The notes: generated by a model not told the origin, from the sequence alone. Numbered from the stretch's first letter, positions 1 to 8,531 are shown. The stretch: DNA of 22,968 nt from Eggerthellales bacterium UBA948 (GCA_002293265.1 DBCW01000081.1:1-22968); one strand, 5' to 3'. Numbers and translations are program-made.

Positions 1-1068
1 TCTAATGAACAGACATCAGGACAAGATGTAAACGCGAGGCAAAAGCTACTGAGTTTTGCACTTCCGTGTTATAACGCCGCCGAATATATGGACAAGTGTG
101 TTGAAAGCATACTTTCCGGTGCAAGGAATTTTTTGGATCTCATTGAGATCATTATTGTAAATGACGGGTCCAACAAAGATAACACGGGTGAAAAAGCGGA
201 TGAGTGGCAGCAAAAACATCCCAATATCATCAAAGCCATACATCAGGAAAACGGTGGACATGGTCAGGCGGTCAACTCGGGACTTGCTAATGCTTGCGGG
301 CAATACTTTAAAGTGGTAGATTCCGATGACTGGCTGGATGAAAAGTCTTTGAACTTGGTGTTGGTCAGGCTTAAATGGCTGGCTGCTTCAGACCTCGATA
401 TGTTGGTTACCAATTATGTTTACGAAAAAGTGGGCGAGAAAAAGCCAAAACCCGTTAAGTATAAAAATGTCATGCCTACTGATAGGATATTTGGCTGGGA
501 TGATGTAGGTACATTTAAACCACAGCAACACTTACTTATGCACGCCGTGATCTATCGAACTCAAATGCTAAAAGATATTGGTCTGGAGCTGCCAAAACAC
601 ACATTTTATGTTGACAATATCTTCGTCTATGTTCCGCTACCGTCTGTGAGACGTATCTATTATCTTGATGTGGATCTTTACCGCTACTACATTGGTAGGG
701 AAGGGCAATCGGTAAATGAAGCCACCATGATTGGTCGTATTGAGCAACAGCTCAAGATTACGCGTATTATGATCGATGCTTTTCATTTGCGTGACGACGT
801 AACCAGCAAGCAGCTGCTCAAGTATATGATTCATTACCTGTCAATCATGATGACCATATGCTCTATATTTTTAAGGCTTTCGGATCGTGATGATGCTGAA
901 GAGCAGCGCAAAGCAATCTGGGCATATCTTAAAGAGCATGATCCAAAACTTTACCCAAAGATTCGCGGCAGCGCTGTAGGTATATCGGCTAATCTGCCCG
1001 GAGCAGGCGGCAAAGCAATATCATTAGGCGGCTATCGCGTAGCGAGAAAGTTGTTCAAGTTTAATTAA
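1..1068 (+). CDS. Family 2 glycosyltransferase, 5'-truncated by the window edge
   Basis: Transfers a sugar from an activated nucleotide donor to an acceptor, probably in cell-surface polysaccharide or glycolipid synthesis. The frame is open from base 1, and the codons before the first ATG (at 88) encode LLSFALPCYNAAEYM, the typical first beta-strand of a GT-A fold, so the gene starts before the window and the ATG at 88 is internal. Then come IIIVNDGSNKDNT (nucleotide-binding DGS), an ENGGHGQAVNSGL helix and VVDSDDWLD, which carries the DxD-type metal/donor motif. The remaining roughly 200 residues are acceptor domain with no clear transmembrane helix. The TAA stop overlaps the end of the convergent peptidase gene by 8 bp. 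Acceptor and sugar cannot be read from the sequence. Family assignment is strong. Confidence 0.9.
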   Translation, partial: SNEQTSGQDVNARQKLLSFALPCYNAAEYMDKCVESILSGARNFLDLIEIIIVNDGSNKDNTGEKADEWQQKHPNIIKAIHQENGGHGQAVNSGLANACGQYFKVVDSDDWLDEKSLNLVLVRLKWLAASDLDMLVTNYVYEKVGEKKPKPVKYKNVMPTDRIFGWDDVGTFKPQQHLLMHAVIYRTQMLKDIGLELPKHTFYVDNIFVYVPLPSVRRIYYLDVDLYRYYIGREGQSVNEATMIGRIEQQLKITRIMIDAFHLRDDVTSKQLLKYMIHYLSIMMTICSIFLRLSDRDDAEEQRKAIWAYLKEHDPKLYPKIRGSAVGISANLPGAGGKAISLGGYRVARKLFKFN

Positions 1069-2080
1069 TAATATCGTTTGATGACGGTAGGCCATATGCT
1101 GATACGGCAGATATAACTGCATCGTGTATGGCCTCTTCCATTACCCATGGTGCTAAGATGCCAATCAGATCGGGGTTGGTCTCTACCTCGCCTGAACTCA
1201 TGCAAAATACGGCATCACCATCAAATGCCGTGTGCACCGGATCGATGGCTCGCGCCAGACCGTCATGGCTCATATCGGCGATGTGGTTTGCTTGTGGCTT
1301 AGTTAGTTTGCCGTTGGTTAATATGCAGCCGATGGTGGTATTTGTGCCTGCTAAGACTTGTTTAGCACCATCTGCGGCAGACATGATCGCAAAGGCGCTC
1401 AGAGCATCAATGATTTGGGTCGGGTCTTTTGGGTCGCGCACACCCGCTAGAATTTGTCCGGTATCGCGATCAACTACATTACCTACCGCATTAACAACCA
1501 CTATGGCCGTTACCACAAGGTTGTCATGTGTAAAACTTGAAGCACCCAGACCACCTTTCATTGCCAGATCTGCTCCAAGTAATTTACCAACACTAGCACC
1601 GGTTCCGGCACCAACATTGCCGGTCGTCATAGTGTCCGCGGAGGCTTGGCATGCCGCATATCCCATTACTATGTCCGGGTGTGAGTTACTTCCTACACTG
1701 AGGTCAAAGATCGATGCTCCGCATACAATAGGTACCTTGATGTCTCCCACACCAAAACCTACTCCGCGTTCTTGAAGCCATTGCATAACTCCTCCGGCAG
1801 CCGCTAGGCCAAAAGCGCTGCCACCGGATAACATCACGGCGTTGATCTCTTGAACAGTTCTATGCGAAGATAGAAGATCGGTTTCCAGGCTCGCAGGAGC
1901 TGCTCCACGCACTGAGACACCGGCCGTGGCGCCGGACTGACACAACACTACCGTACACCCGGTTGCCATTTGTTTGTCTTCAGCATTTCCAACCACAAAC
2001 CCATTGGGTAATTGGCAGTCAGAGCCTAGTTTTGCCAGCAAGCGCAGAGGGTTTTTGGCTCCGGTTTTCTCGACATTCAT
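1061..2080 (-). CDS. P1 family peptidase (DmpA/S58-like, L-aminopeptidase/D-esterase type)
   Basis: A 339-residue protein of the Ntn-hydrolase-like S58/DmpA family, whose members cleave N-terminal residues from peptides or act as D-esterases or beta-peptidases. Visible family signatures are SGGSAFGLAAAGG (about 85-97), GNVGAGTGASVG (154-165), the KGGLGASS turn, VNAVGNVVD, and a C-terminal segment with HDGLARAI and HTAFDGD. By homology with DmpA, which self-cleaves before its nucleophile, the likely processing site is at N-T-T-I-G (about 247-251), making a Thr the nucleophile. That is inference from alignment by eye. No signal peptide is seen, so it is probably cytoplasmic. Its ATG overlaps the stop of the upstream acetyltransferase gene (TAATG), so the two are translationally coupled. 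Natural substrate unknown. Confidence 0.85.
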   Translation of the reverse strand: MNVEKTGAKNPLRLLAKLGSDCQLPNGFVVGNAEDKQMATGCTVVLCQSGATAGVSVRGAAPASLETDLLSSHRTVQEINAVMLSGGSAFGLAAAGGVMQWLQERGVGFGVGDIKVPIVCGASIFDLSVGSNSHPDIVMGYAACQASADTMTTGNVGAGTGASVGKLLGADLAMKGGLGASSFTHDNLVVTAIVVVNAVGNVVDRDTGQILAGVRDPKDPTQIIDALSAFAIMSAADGAKQVLAGTNTTIGCILTNGKLTKPQANHIADMSHDGLARAIDPVHTAFDGDAVFCMSSGEVETNPDLIGILAPWVMEEAIHDAVISAVSAYGLPSSNDIIN

Positions 2081-2694
2081 TATTGGACACCAACCATAAG
2101 AGCAGTGGCCATCATCAGCGCGGTGTCAACTTCATTATCACGTAGCTTTTTGCATGGCGTTGGCGGACCGTGGGTCTCCGGGTTTGCGCCATCAATTCTC
2201 AGCAACATCCATAATACGTCTTGCCATTCACCAAGTTTGTATCCTACGCCTTCATGTACAGCAAGCTCCTTAAAGCCAAAGCTTTTATGTAAAGCCACGC
2301 TGGCTTCATTGGGTAATGTAATTACTGCGTATAGATTGCAAAATCCTTGTGCTTTTAGTATTTGAAAAAGAGCGGTGTAAAGCGCCTTTGCCATGCCACG
2401 ACCGTGGAAGTTTGGATCCAGATAGATGGATAACTCGGCATTCCAGCAACAGGCTTCGTGTGGACGATCCTTATCCGCATAAGCAAATCCTACCACCTTG
2501 TTTTCTACAGTGCATACAAGGTAGGGAAAAGTCTTTTTTACGATATGCATTTTTTTGCGCACTTCGTCTACCCTTGGCATTTTCGAAGTCAGGGTAATGG
2601 CAGTATCTCTAACGTATGGCGCATAGATATCTAAGATCGCTCGAGCGTCTTTTGGCTGCGCCATTCTGATGCTAAAAGAATTACCATTTGTCAT
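2080..2694 (-). CDS. GNAT family N-acetyltransferase (phosphinothricin acetyltransferase-like)
   Basis: Transfers an acetyl group from acetyl-CoA to an amine. The start IRMAQPKDARAILDIYAPYV and the EAC.WNAELSIYL strand are typical of the Pat/phosphinothricin-acetyltransferase branch of GNAT. HGRGMAKAL (97-105) is the pyrophosphate-binding loop, and NEASVALHKSFGF (129-141) is the usual motif B helix and turn. Residues after about 168 form an extra tail, predicted disordered and not part of the GNAT fold. ATG 2694 has a strong AAGGAGG about 8 nt upstream. The stop overlaps the start of the peptidase gene, so the two form one operon. Real substrates of this branch are often amino acids or analogues (methionine derivatives, for example), so a resistance role should not be assumed. 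Confidence 0.85.
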   Translation of the reverse strand: MTNGNSFSIRMAQPKDARAILDIYAPYVRDTAITLTSKMPRVDEVRKKMHIVKKTFPYLVCTVENKVVGFAYADKDRPHEACCWNAELSIYLDPNFHGRGMAKALYTALFQILKAQGFCNLYAVITLPNEASVALHKSFGFKELAVHEGVGYKLGEWQDVLWMLLRIDGANPETHGPPTPCKKLRDNEVDTALMMATALMVGVQ

Positions 2695-2745
2695 AGCCTT
2701 GTCCTCCTTACATTAATCATTTAATTGTAACTCATGGTTAAGGCA

Positions 2746-4086
2746 CTAGGATACAAGCTTGGTAAGATACGCGATGCTTTCAACGTGATATGTTTGCGGA
2801 AACATATCAAACGGCGTGACCTTTTCCAGATTGTATCCTGCGGCAATAAATATTTTCATGTCTCTTGCCAGTGTTGATGGGTCGCAAGAAACGTATGCTA
2901 TGGATTTAGGCGCGCCAAATATAATGGTTTCTCGGGCTTTGTCGCTTAACCCTGCTCGCGGAGGATCCACAATAACATGGGGCATATCCTTAGTCTCTTC
3001 AGTCATATACTCCACAGAACCACCGACAACATCGGCATACAATTGGTTATCTTCAAGATTTCGCCTCAGGTCTTTTATCGAGCTGCCTGCCATCTCAATT
3101 GCACACACGTCATCAAAAACGTCGGCAAGAGGCAATGTGAATGTGCCAACACCTGAATACAGATCATATATTTGTTTGTTCGCGGATTTATCTGTATTAA
3201 CCTGCGTGTTAACCCACTTAAGCACATCTTCAATCATTAGCTCTGCAACTTTTGAGTTGGTCTGAAAAAACGAAGGCGCACTTACTTTAAAGTCAAAATC
3301 CAAAAGGCGCTCTTGCCAAAAACCCTTACCACCAAGCACCTCTACGTTTCGCACATCTCGTTTCTCGATATTTCCCTTTACCAGCACTCTTACCAAACTG
3401 CTTGCGTTAATGGTGTCTTTTAAAACTTTTGCAATAAAAGCACGGTTGCAGGCTCCGGGTTCGGTCCAAAGCGCCAGTTCCACATCCTTACAGTCTTGAG
3501 AGACGCGTACGCTTACTCGCTTTAAAGACTCCAAGTTGCCTTTAAAGATGTAGTTTAGAGCACCTGCGAGCTTTGCCGGAAGTTTCAAAAAGGCTTTTGG
3601 CAACAAAAGGCAGCTATCCACGGGAATCACATTATGACTTTTTGAAGCTGCAAACCCAAGGTGAAGTTTGTCGCTTAATACTTGTACTTGCAGCTCAATC
3701 TTGTTGCGATAATGCCAGTCCAGCCCTGCATGCCTTGTGTCAGATACGATCAAATCACTGTTGTTGATGCCACCAATTCTCTTTAAGGCATCAACAACAA
3801 ACGCTCTCTTGTGCTTTCGTAAAACATCTCCACGTATATGTTGCATGGGGCATGCTCCACAGTGTTCAAAGTGGGGGCATAGTGGCTTTTGCCTATCGGG
3901 AGAAGCTTCAACGATACTTTTTATGCGTGCATCAAAGTAGCGCCCATGATCCTTGGTAAGCTCTAAAGTAAGCAAGTCTCCCGGAACTGCAGACTCAATA
4001 AACACAGTCTTACCGCCGGTAAGGCGCGCAACTCCTCGACCTTTAAAAGCCAGATTTTCTACACGAACCAATTCATCATTTGCCAT
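2746..4086 (-). CDS. rlmD: 23S rRNA (uracil-C5)-methyltransferase, RlmD/RumA family
   Basis: SAM-dependent m5U methyltransferase of 446 aa acting on 23S rRNA; the family also includes TrmA and RlmCD. Order of domains: N-terminal TRAM RNA-binding domain (about 1-60); [4Fe-4S] ligands C70-x5-C76-x2-C79 with a fourth at C159, the RumA spacing; central RNA-binding domain; Rossmann SAM site YDLYSGVGTF; VDPPRAGLS; and the catalytic cysteine C401 in SCDPSTLARD. ATG 4086 encodes MANDEL and is preceded by AGAAAGG. It stands alone, divergent from the ferredoxin gene. Gram-positive members often modify two sites (U747 and U1939, RlmCD), so the exact target is uncertain although the family is clear. Confidence 0.92.
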   Translation of the reverse strand: MANDELVRVENLAFKGRGVARLTGGKTVFIESAVPGDLLTLELTKDHGRYFDARIKSIVEASPDRQKPLCPHFEHCGACPMQHIRGDVLRKHKRAFVVDALKRIGGINNSDLIVSDTRHAGLDWHYRNKIELQVQVLSDKLHLGFAASKSHNVIPVDSCLLLPKAFLKLPAKLAGALNYIFKGNLESLKRVSVRVSQDCKDVELALWTEPGACNRAFIAKVLKDTINASSLVRVLVKGNIEKRDVRNVEVLGGKGFWQERLLDFDFKVSAPSFFQTNSKVAELMIEDVLKWVNTQVNTDKSANKQIYDLYSGVGTFTLPLADVFDDVCAIEMAGSSIKDLRRNLEDNQLYADVVGGSVEYMTEETKDMPHVIVDPPRAGLSDKARETIIFGAPKSIAYVSCDPSTLARDMKIFIAAGYNLEKVTPFDMFPQTYHVESIAYLTKLVS

Positions 4087-4259
4087 TTAGCTCGCATACC
4101 TTTCTGTTAAATGCGCTTCGCCACTTACCGAGACAATTGAAATCTTTTTCGAGAACAAAGGATAAATATTGTTCCTCTGCTATAGTTTACCAAGACCATA
4201 AGGTATTTACATACATTCATTTATTGTGTAGTGGATATACTAAAAGAAAGAAGGATAAC

Positions 4260-4433
4260 ATGGCAATTGTAATAGACTCCGAAAAATGCACTGCTTGTGG
4301 TACATGCGTAGATGCCTGTCCGCTAGAGCTGATAACTGTTCCCGGCGATTCAGCAGTTATTGAAGACACAGATTCTTGCATTGACTGTGGCGCTTGCGTA
4401 GACGAGTGTCCTGAAGGCGCGATCTCACTATAA
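4260..4433 (+). CDS. 2[4Fe-4S] ferredoxin
   Basis: A 57-residue low-potential electron carrier of clostridial type. It has two perfect CxxCxxCxxxCP cluster motifs: C10, C13, C16, C20 and C40, C43, C46, C50. They are crossed in the usual way, with three Cys of one motif plus the last Cys of the other binding each cluster. The start is ATG 4260 with AAGGA 5 nt upstream. The frame stays open to 4080, but that extension has no ferredoxin character and lies across the intergenic region. A TATACT -10-like hexamer at 4236-4241 would give a short leader; the matching -35 is poor. The gene is closed by a strong terminator (4452-4492), so it is probably monocistronic. Partners in anaerobes include PFOR, hydrogenase and similar enzymes; none is encoded here. 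Confidence 0.93.
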   Translation: MAIVIDSEKCTACGTCVDACPLELITVPGDSAVIEDTDSCIDCGACVDECPEGAISL

Positions 4434-4451
4434 GCGCTGCAATTCATTTGT

Positions 4452-4492
4452 AAATACTGCTCGGTAACGAAAGCGCCGAGCAGTATTTTTTA
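4452..4492 (+). terminator. Rho-independent terminator of the ferredoxin gene
   Basis: A perfect 13-bp stem, AAATACTGCTCGG (4452-4464) with CCGAGCAGTATTT (4476-4488), closes an 11-nt loop and runs into a T-rich tract. It lies 19 nt after the ferredoxin stop and before the feo promoter, so it separates the two transcription units. Confidence 0.9.
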
Positions 4493-4526
4493 TACAGAGA
4501 TTTAAATCTATAGTGTTTGCGGATTA

Positions 4527-4577
4527 TTGACTTTACAAATTGCTATGGTATTGTGTTAATTAGTAAGTCAAATCTAA
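4527..4577 (+). promoter_or_regulatory. Candidate feo promoter with a possible DtxR-type operator
   Basis: TTGACT (4527-4532), a 16-bp spacer and TATTGT (4549-4554), with a TG one base before the -10 (extended -10), make a good sigma-A-type promoter. Over the expected start of transcription lies TTAG-N10-CTAA (4560-4577). Its outer halves match the TTAG...CTAA ends of the DtxR/IdeR consensus, but the interior does not match and it is one base shorter than 19 bp. A DtxR-family regulator is encoded in the same operon. The promoter is reasonable; the operator is weak. Confidence 0.5.
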
Positions 4578-4603
4578 CATTTATATATAGTGAGAGGCGA
4601 AAA

Positions 4604-4831
4604 ATGACCCTTAATGATGTGGAGATAGGGGAGTCATACAAGATAGTTAATTGTGATTTGCCGCTTAAGACTCGAAGTAAGCTTGAGTCGCTTGGTCTGT
4701 TTCCGGGCGAGAGCATAAACATCATTCAAAAGACCGGTGCCGGAGTGATAGTAGAAGTGATGCGATCGCGCTTGGCAATAGCTCACGATATGGCACGCGA
4801 GCTTGTTGTTGAATCATCCGAGCAGGTGTAA
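4604..4831 (+). CDS. feoA: FeoA, ferrous iron transport accessory protein
   Basis: A 75-residue SH3-like cytoplasmic protein that works with FeoB in Fe(II) uptake. It shows the FeoA layout: TLNDVEIGESYKIV, then LKTRSKLESLGLFPGESI and a final beta hairpin ending in RLAIAHDMARELVV. The start is ATG 4604 with GAGAGG upstream. An in-frame start at 4517 would place the promoter inside the gene and is not credible. The feoB start is 5 nt after the stop, so they are co-transcribed. Confidence 0.93.
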   Translation: MTLNDVEIGESYKIVNCDLPLKTRSKLESLGLFPGESINIIQKTGAGVIVEVMRSRLAIAHDMARELVVESSEQV

Positions 4832-4836
4832 ACATA

Positions 4837-7101
4837 ATGCGCATTGCTTTGATTGGAAACCCAAATTCAGGAAAGACCACCCTTTTCAATGAGCTTACCG
4901 GTGCGAACCAACATGTTGGCAACTGGCCCGGAGTGACTGTTGAGAAAAAAGAGGGCAACATCAGATCTACATATGGAGAGGGCCATCTTGTTGATCTTCC
5001 GGGAATATACTCGCTTTCACCGTTTTCACTTGAAGAGGTGGTGTCGCGTGACTTTATCATTGATGAGAAACCGGATGTAGTCATCAATATTGTTGACGCA
5101 ACAAATCTGGAACGGAATTTGTATCTCACTATTCAACTAATTGAGCTAAATGCCCCGATGGTAGTTGCCCTAAATATGATGGATGAGATCGAAGCCGAAG
5201 GTGTTCACATTGATACCGAGCGCTTATCAAAAGATCTGGGCGTTCCTGTGGTGCCTATATCCGCGGTAAAAAAGACCGGCATCAGTGGTCTTATTGACGC
5301 TTTGCCGCAGGCCAAGCAGCCTAAACGCCATGAGTTGCCAAACCCCCATCTGGAAAGGCTTATCGCTCTTACGGAAGCTATTTTAAATGACCATCTGGTT
5401 CGCGAACATGAAATTGGTGACGCTACATCTAAGGGATACCCCCTACATTGGACCGCAATAAAAACACTTGAAAGCGACGAGTTGGTTTTAAATCATTTGA
5501 CTCTAGATGCTGAGGATATGGCCAAAATCGACAAGCTTAAAAATGATTTTGAACAAGAGCACACCTTGCTTTGTACCGCTTTTGCTGATGCTCGCTATAA
5601 GCTGATCCATCATGTTATTCACGACGGGATATCTGTGTGGAGTACAGATGGCGAGAAGCTTGAGCAGCTCCATCACGCTCATAAGGACTATCATCTTGAC
5701 ACCGAGAGCAATATGCAAGACGAAACTGAAGTTGATAGTCGCGTCGGATTGTTGGATGAAGAGTGGGATGTAGAGAGCGCAAGGGTAGATAACGTTCCGA
5801 TGAAAGACCTGGCGGCAACATCCGGCTCCAAGAAGCAAAATCGTTTGAACCTAAATAACTCCGACAAGATCGACCGTGTGTTAACGCACCGTATATTTGC
5901 GATACCGATATTTCTTGTTGTAATATTTTTTGTCTTTCATATGACTTTTTCTGAAAGCCTGTTCATGATCGAGGGCTTGCCAAGTCCCGGTGTGTGGTTG
6001 CAAGGTTTAGTTGAAGGTGGGGTAGAAGCTTTTTCTGCAGCGCTTGCAACACTTTTCATAGAAGGCAGTTGGGCTGAAAGCTTGGTCATCGGTGGAATCA
6101 TTGGTGGTGTGGGATCGGTATTATCCTTTGTACCACAGATACTTTTATTGTTTTTGTTTTTAACCCTACTTGAAGACTGTGGATACATGGCTCGCGCTGC
6201 TTTTATTATGGATAGGTTCTTAAGGCGCTTTGGACTTTCCGGCAAAAGCTTTTTGCCAATGCTGATGGGTTTTGGCTGCACCGTTCCGGCTGCTATGGCT
6301 GCACGAACGATGGAAAACGAGAACGACAGACGCTTAACTTTGATGCTTGTTCCATTTATGTCTTGCGGAGCCAGGGCACCGATATTTTTGGTTTTAGCCG
6401 GAGCATTTTTCCCAAGTTATGCTGATGTCATTTTGTTTGCCATGTACTTATTGGGCATTATTGTGGCAGTGTTTTCGGGTGTAATTCTTCGAAAGCTGCT
6501 CTTTAAAGGTGAATTTTCTCCGTTCATAATTGAGCTTCCTCGCTACAGGGCGCCACATGCCAGATCGGTCATCTTAACGCTTTGGGATAAGTTCAAGGGA
6601 TACCTAGTGCGTGCCGGTACGATCATCTTTGCTATGTGTGTAGTGGTTTGGGCACTTTCCAGTTATGGATTAAGTGATGGCAGTTTTCAAATGGTCGATA
6701 TTGAGAACTCGTTTCTGGCGGCATTTGGAAATCTCATCGCACCGATATTTACTCCACTTGGTTTTGGTACCTGGATAGCTGCTGTGGCAGTGCTTACAGG
6801 GTTTATTGCCAAGGAAAGTGTTATCGGAACATTAGGAACGCTTTTGGGAATCAGCGAGGACAGCGCTATTGAGGGAGATGGCTTAAGTGCATCACTTTTG
6901 GCTTTGGCCGGTTTTACGCCTTTGGCAGCTCTAAGCTTTATGGTATTTTGTTTGTTATACATACCCTGCATGGCAGCGTTTGCAACTTTGCGAAAAGAGT
7001 TCGGTTCTTGGAAATGGGCTATTGGACAAGCTGCTTATTCAGTGGCGGTAGCGTATCTCATGGCGTTTGCGGTATTTCAGATCGGTAGTTTGGTGGTCTA
7101 A
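4837..7101 (+). CDS. feoB: FeoB, ferrous iron transporter with GTPase domain
   Basis: Inner-membrane Fe(II) importer of 754 aa (E. coli FeoB has 773). The N-terminal G domain carries G1 GNPNSGKT (7-14), the GVTVEKKEG switch region, G3 DLPG (53-56), G4 NMMD (113-116) and a G5-like ISA. A helical GDI-like region follows, then an acidic linker (about 290-330, rich in D/E) that is longer than in many homologues. The membrane part starts near LTHRIFAIPIFLVVIFF and has the two Gate regions, including LEDCGYMARAAFIMDR, GFGCTVPAAMAARTM and LYIPCMAAFATL, with the conserved Cys residues present. It sits between feoA and a FeoB-associated Cys-rich peptide, the standard minimal Feo operon of anaerobes. 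Confidence 0.96.
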   Translation: MRIALIGNPNSGKTTLFNELTGANQHVGNWPGVTVEKKEGNIRSTYGEGHLVDLPGIYSLSPFSLEEVVSRDFIIDEKPDVVINIVDATNLERNLYLTIQLIELNAPMVVALNMMDEIEAEGVHIDTERLSKDLGVPVVPISAVKKTGISGLIDALPQAKQPKRHELPNPHLERLIALTEAILNDHLVREHEIGDATSKGYPLHWTAIKTLESDELVLNHLTLDAEDMAKIDKLKNDFEQEHTLLCTAFADARYKLIHHVIHDGISVWSTDGEKLEQLHHAHKDYHLDTESNMQDETEVDSRVGLLDEEWDVESARVDNVPMKDLAATSGSKKQNRLNLNNSDKIDRVLTHRIFAIPIFLVVIFFVFHMTFSESLFMIEGLPSPGVWLQGLVEGGVEAFSAALATLFIEGSWAESLVIGGIIGGVGSVLSFVPQILLLFLFLTLLEDCGYMARAAFIMDRFLRRFGLSGKSFLPMLMGFGCTVPAAMAARTMENENDRRLTLMLVPFMSCGARAPIFLVLAGAFFPSYADVILFAMYLLGIIVAVFSGVILRKLLFKGEFSPFIIELPRYRAPHARSVILTLWDKFKGYLVRAGTIIFAMCVVVWALSSYGLSDGSFQMVDIENSFLAAFGNLIAPIFTPLGFGTWIAAVAVLTGFIAKESVIGTLGTLLGISEDSAIEGDGLSASLLALAGFTPLAALSFMVFCLLYIPCMAAFATLRKEFGSWKWAIGQAAYSVAVAYLMAFAVFQIGSLVV

Positions 7102-7102
7102 C

Positions 7103-7291
7103 ATGCTTGGAAACGTTATCGCCATAATTTTAATTATCGCTGCAATCGCTGTGTGCGTGTATCGTTTTACTCCATTTGCTCGAAAAAAAGCTACGGTAAA
7201 GGGTTGCGGCTCATGCAATTCGTGTAGTTCATGCAATTCTGAAGCAATTTCTAACGATGTTTCTGGTAGCATAGTTAGTGAGAAGCACTGA
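7103..7291 (+). CDS. FeoB-associated Cys-rich membrane protein
   Basis: A 62-residue single-span peptide beginning 1 nt after the feoB stop. Residues 3-20 form one hydrophobic helix. After a basic stretch (RKKATVK) comes GCGSCNSCSSC, four cysteines at C-x2-C-x2-C-x2-C spacing (C35, C38, C41, C44). This matches the small FeoB_associated family, found immediately after feoB in many Firmicutes and Actinobacteria and thought to take the place of FeoC. The positive-inside rule puts the Cys cluster in the cytoplasm, where it could receive Fe(II) or assist FeoB. The start is ATG 7103; the longer frame reaching back to 7067 only overlaps feoB. Confidence 0.85.
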   Translation: MLGNVIAIILIIAAIAVCVYRFTPFARKKATVKGCGSCNSCSSCNSEAISNDVSGSIVSEKH

Positions 7292-7334
7292 TTAATTCAT
7301 TGCACGCCAGCTCTTGCTCGTGGAAGGAGTAAAA

Positions 7335-7733
7335 ATGGCGGAAAAGCAGAACACAGATAAATTAACCCCGGCAAACGAAGACTATCTAGAGGCTATCTAT
7401 GAACTAGGTCGAGATTCAGGATCGGTGAGATCGGTCGATCTGGCCGCAAAACTGGACGTGTCAAAGGCCAGCGTAAACAATGCACTAAAGAATCTAAAGC
7501 AAGCCGGCTATATTGAGCAGCCGCATTATGGCGACATCACCCTTACTGGTGAGGGCGCAGACTACGCAGCGGGAATATTGGAGCGACATCACGTTTTATA
7601 TCATTTCTTACTGGATGTATTAGGCGTTGATCCAGAGACAGCGGTGGAGGAAGCTTGCGAGATGGAGCATGCTATCAGCGATGATACGCTAAAACGTTTG
7701 ACCAAGCACCTAAAAGACCACTTTACATTCTAA
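7335..7733 (+). CDS. DtxR/MntR-family metal-dependent transcriptional regulator
   Basis: A 132-residue iron or manganese sensor repressor with a winged helix (about 10-72; recognition helix near SKASVNNALKNLKQAGYI) and a dimerisation/metal domain, without the C-terminal SH3 domain of classic DtxR. Likely metal ligands are D16 and E19 (NEDYLEAIYEL, as D8/E11 of MntR), H85 or H86, and C108-x2-E111-H112, which matches C102/E105/H106 of DtxR. The ligand set is therefore mixed between the two types. ATG 7335 follows AAGGAG at 5 nt. Position 43 nt after the Feo genes points to control of feo by iron. Metal identity (Fe or Mn) cannot be settled from the sequence. Confidence 0.88.
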   Translation: MAEKQNTDKLTPANEDYLEAIYELGRDSGSVRSVDLAAKLDVSKASVNNALKNLKQAGYIEQPHYGDITLTGEGADYAAGILERHHVLYHFLLDVLGVDPETAVEEACEMEHAISDDTLKRLTKHLKDHFTF

Positions 7734-7743
7734 GAAGCCAACA

Positions 7744-8520
7744 ATGACAGACAACCAAATCGTCGCTTTAACAATTGGCTATAATGGCTCCGGGTTTAGC
7801 GGTTTTGCTCGTCAGCCCGGTCAACTTACTGTGCAGGGAGATATTGAATCTGCTCTTACGACACTATATCGCCGAGAGATTGAAACTGTGGGTGCCGGTC
7901 GAACAGATTCCGGCGTCCATGCGCTTGGTCAGGTTATGTCGTTTGAACTTACCGCAGATGAGATAGGCGAGAAGTCGTTTGACAAAGTACGCAACTCCCT
8001 GAACGCTCTTACAAATGATGGGATAGTGGTTCATAAAGTCGAGCTAAAACCACCGGGGTTTTCGGCAAGGTTTTCGGCAGTTAGCAGGGAGTACCGCTAT
8101 CGCTTTATTTTTGGTGAAGTTGAACCGTTGTTTTTACGGCCTTACGCTTGGTGGACTGCAACAGCACAACCGGCGGACTTGCAAGCCATGAAGCGTGCAG
8201 GCGCTTTACTGGTAGGTGAGCATGATTTTAAGTCCTTTTGCGTTACCGCTTCATCGATAGATAAGAATACGGTCAGAGAGCTGTATAGCGTAAATCTTTT
8301 TGGTGCAGAGCATTTGGGTGAGGAATGTATAGTCATGCAAGTCATCGGCAATGCTTTTTTACATTCGATGATTCGTGTCATTGCAGGATGCATGCTTGAA
8401 GTGGCATTGAGAAGAAAGCCACCGGAGTGGATTGCAGAAGTTCTGGCAGCCAAGGATAGAACTGTCGCCGGACAAACTGCTCCACCGCAGGGACTAACTT
8501 TTTGGCGAGTTGTTTACTAA
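7744..8520 (+). CDS. truA: tRNA pseudouridine(38-40) synthase TruA
   Basis: Converts uridines 38-40 in the anticodon arm of tRNAs to pseudouridine. The 258-residue protein has VALTIGYNGSGFSGF and the catalytic AGRTDSGVHA loop with Asp55. It continues with the REYRYRF strand, HDFKSFC, and the C-terminal NAFLHSMIRVIAGCMLEVA helix that is a TruA hallmark. The start is ATG 7744, 10 nt after the regulator stop, without a strong Shine-Dalgarno, so translation may depend on coupling. The gene links the feo operon to the following DUF1461 gene on one strand. Confidence 0.95.
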   Translation: MTDNQIVALTIGYNGSGFSGFARQPGQLTVQGDIESALTTLYRREIETVGAGRTDSGVHALGQVMSFELTADEIGEKSFDKVRNSLNALTNDGIVVHKVELKPPGFSARFSAVSREYRYRFIFGEVEPLFLRPYAWWTATAQPADLQAMKRAGALLVGEHDFKSFCVTASSIDKNTVRELYSVNLFGAEHLGEECIVMQVIGNAFLHSMIRVIAGCMLEVALRRKPPEWIAEVLAAKDRTVAGQTAPPQGLTFWRVVY

Positions 8521-8531
8521 GGGGATGGATC

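Noticed and set aside
46..303. Minus-strand frame of 85 codons inside the glycosyltransferase gene
   Set aside because: Lies fully opposite a clear GT2 domain and has no domain character or Shine-Dalgarno.
4080..4259. Upstream in-frame extension of the ferredoxin gene
   Set aside because: Not ferredoxin-like, overlaps the neighbouring gene start, and has no ribosome-binding site; ATG 4260 has one and gives a standard 57-aa ferredoxin.
4517..4603. Upstream extension of feoA
   Set aside because: It would cover the promoter hexamers and lacks FeoA sequence; ATG 4604 fits the family length.
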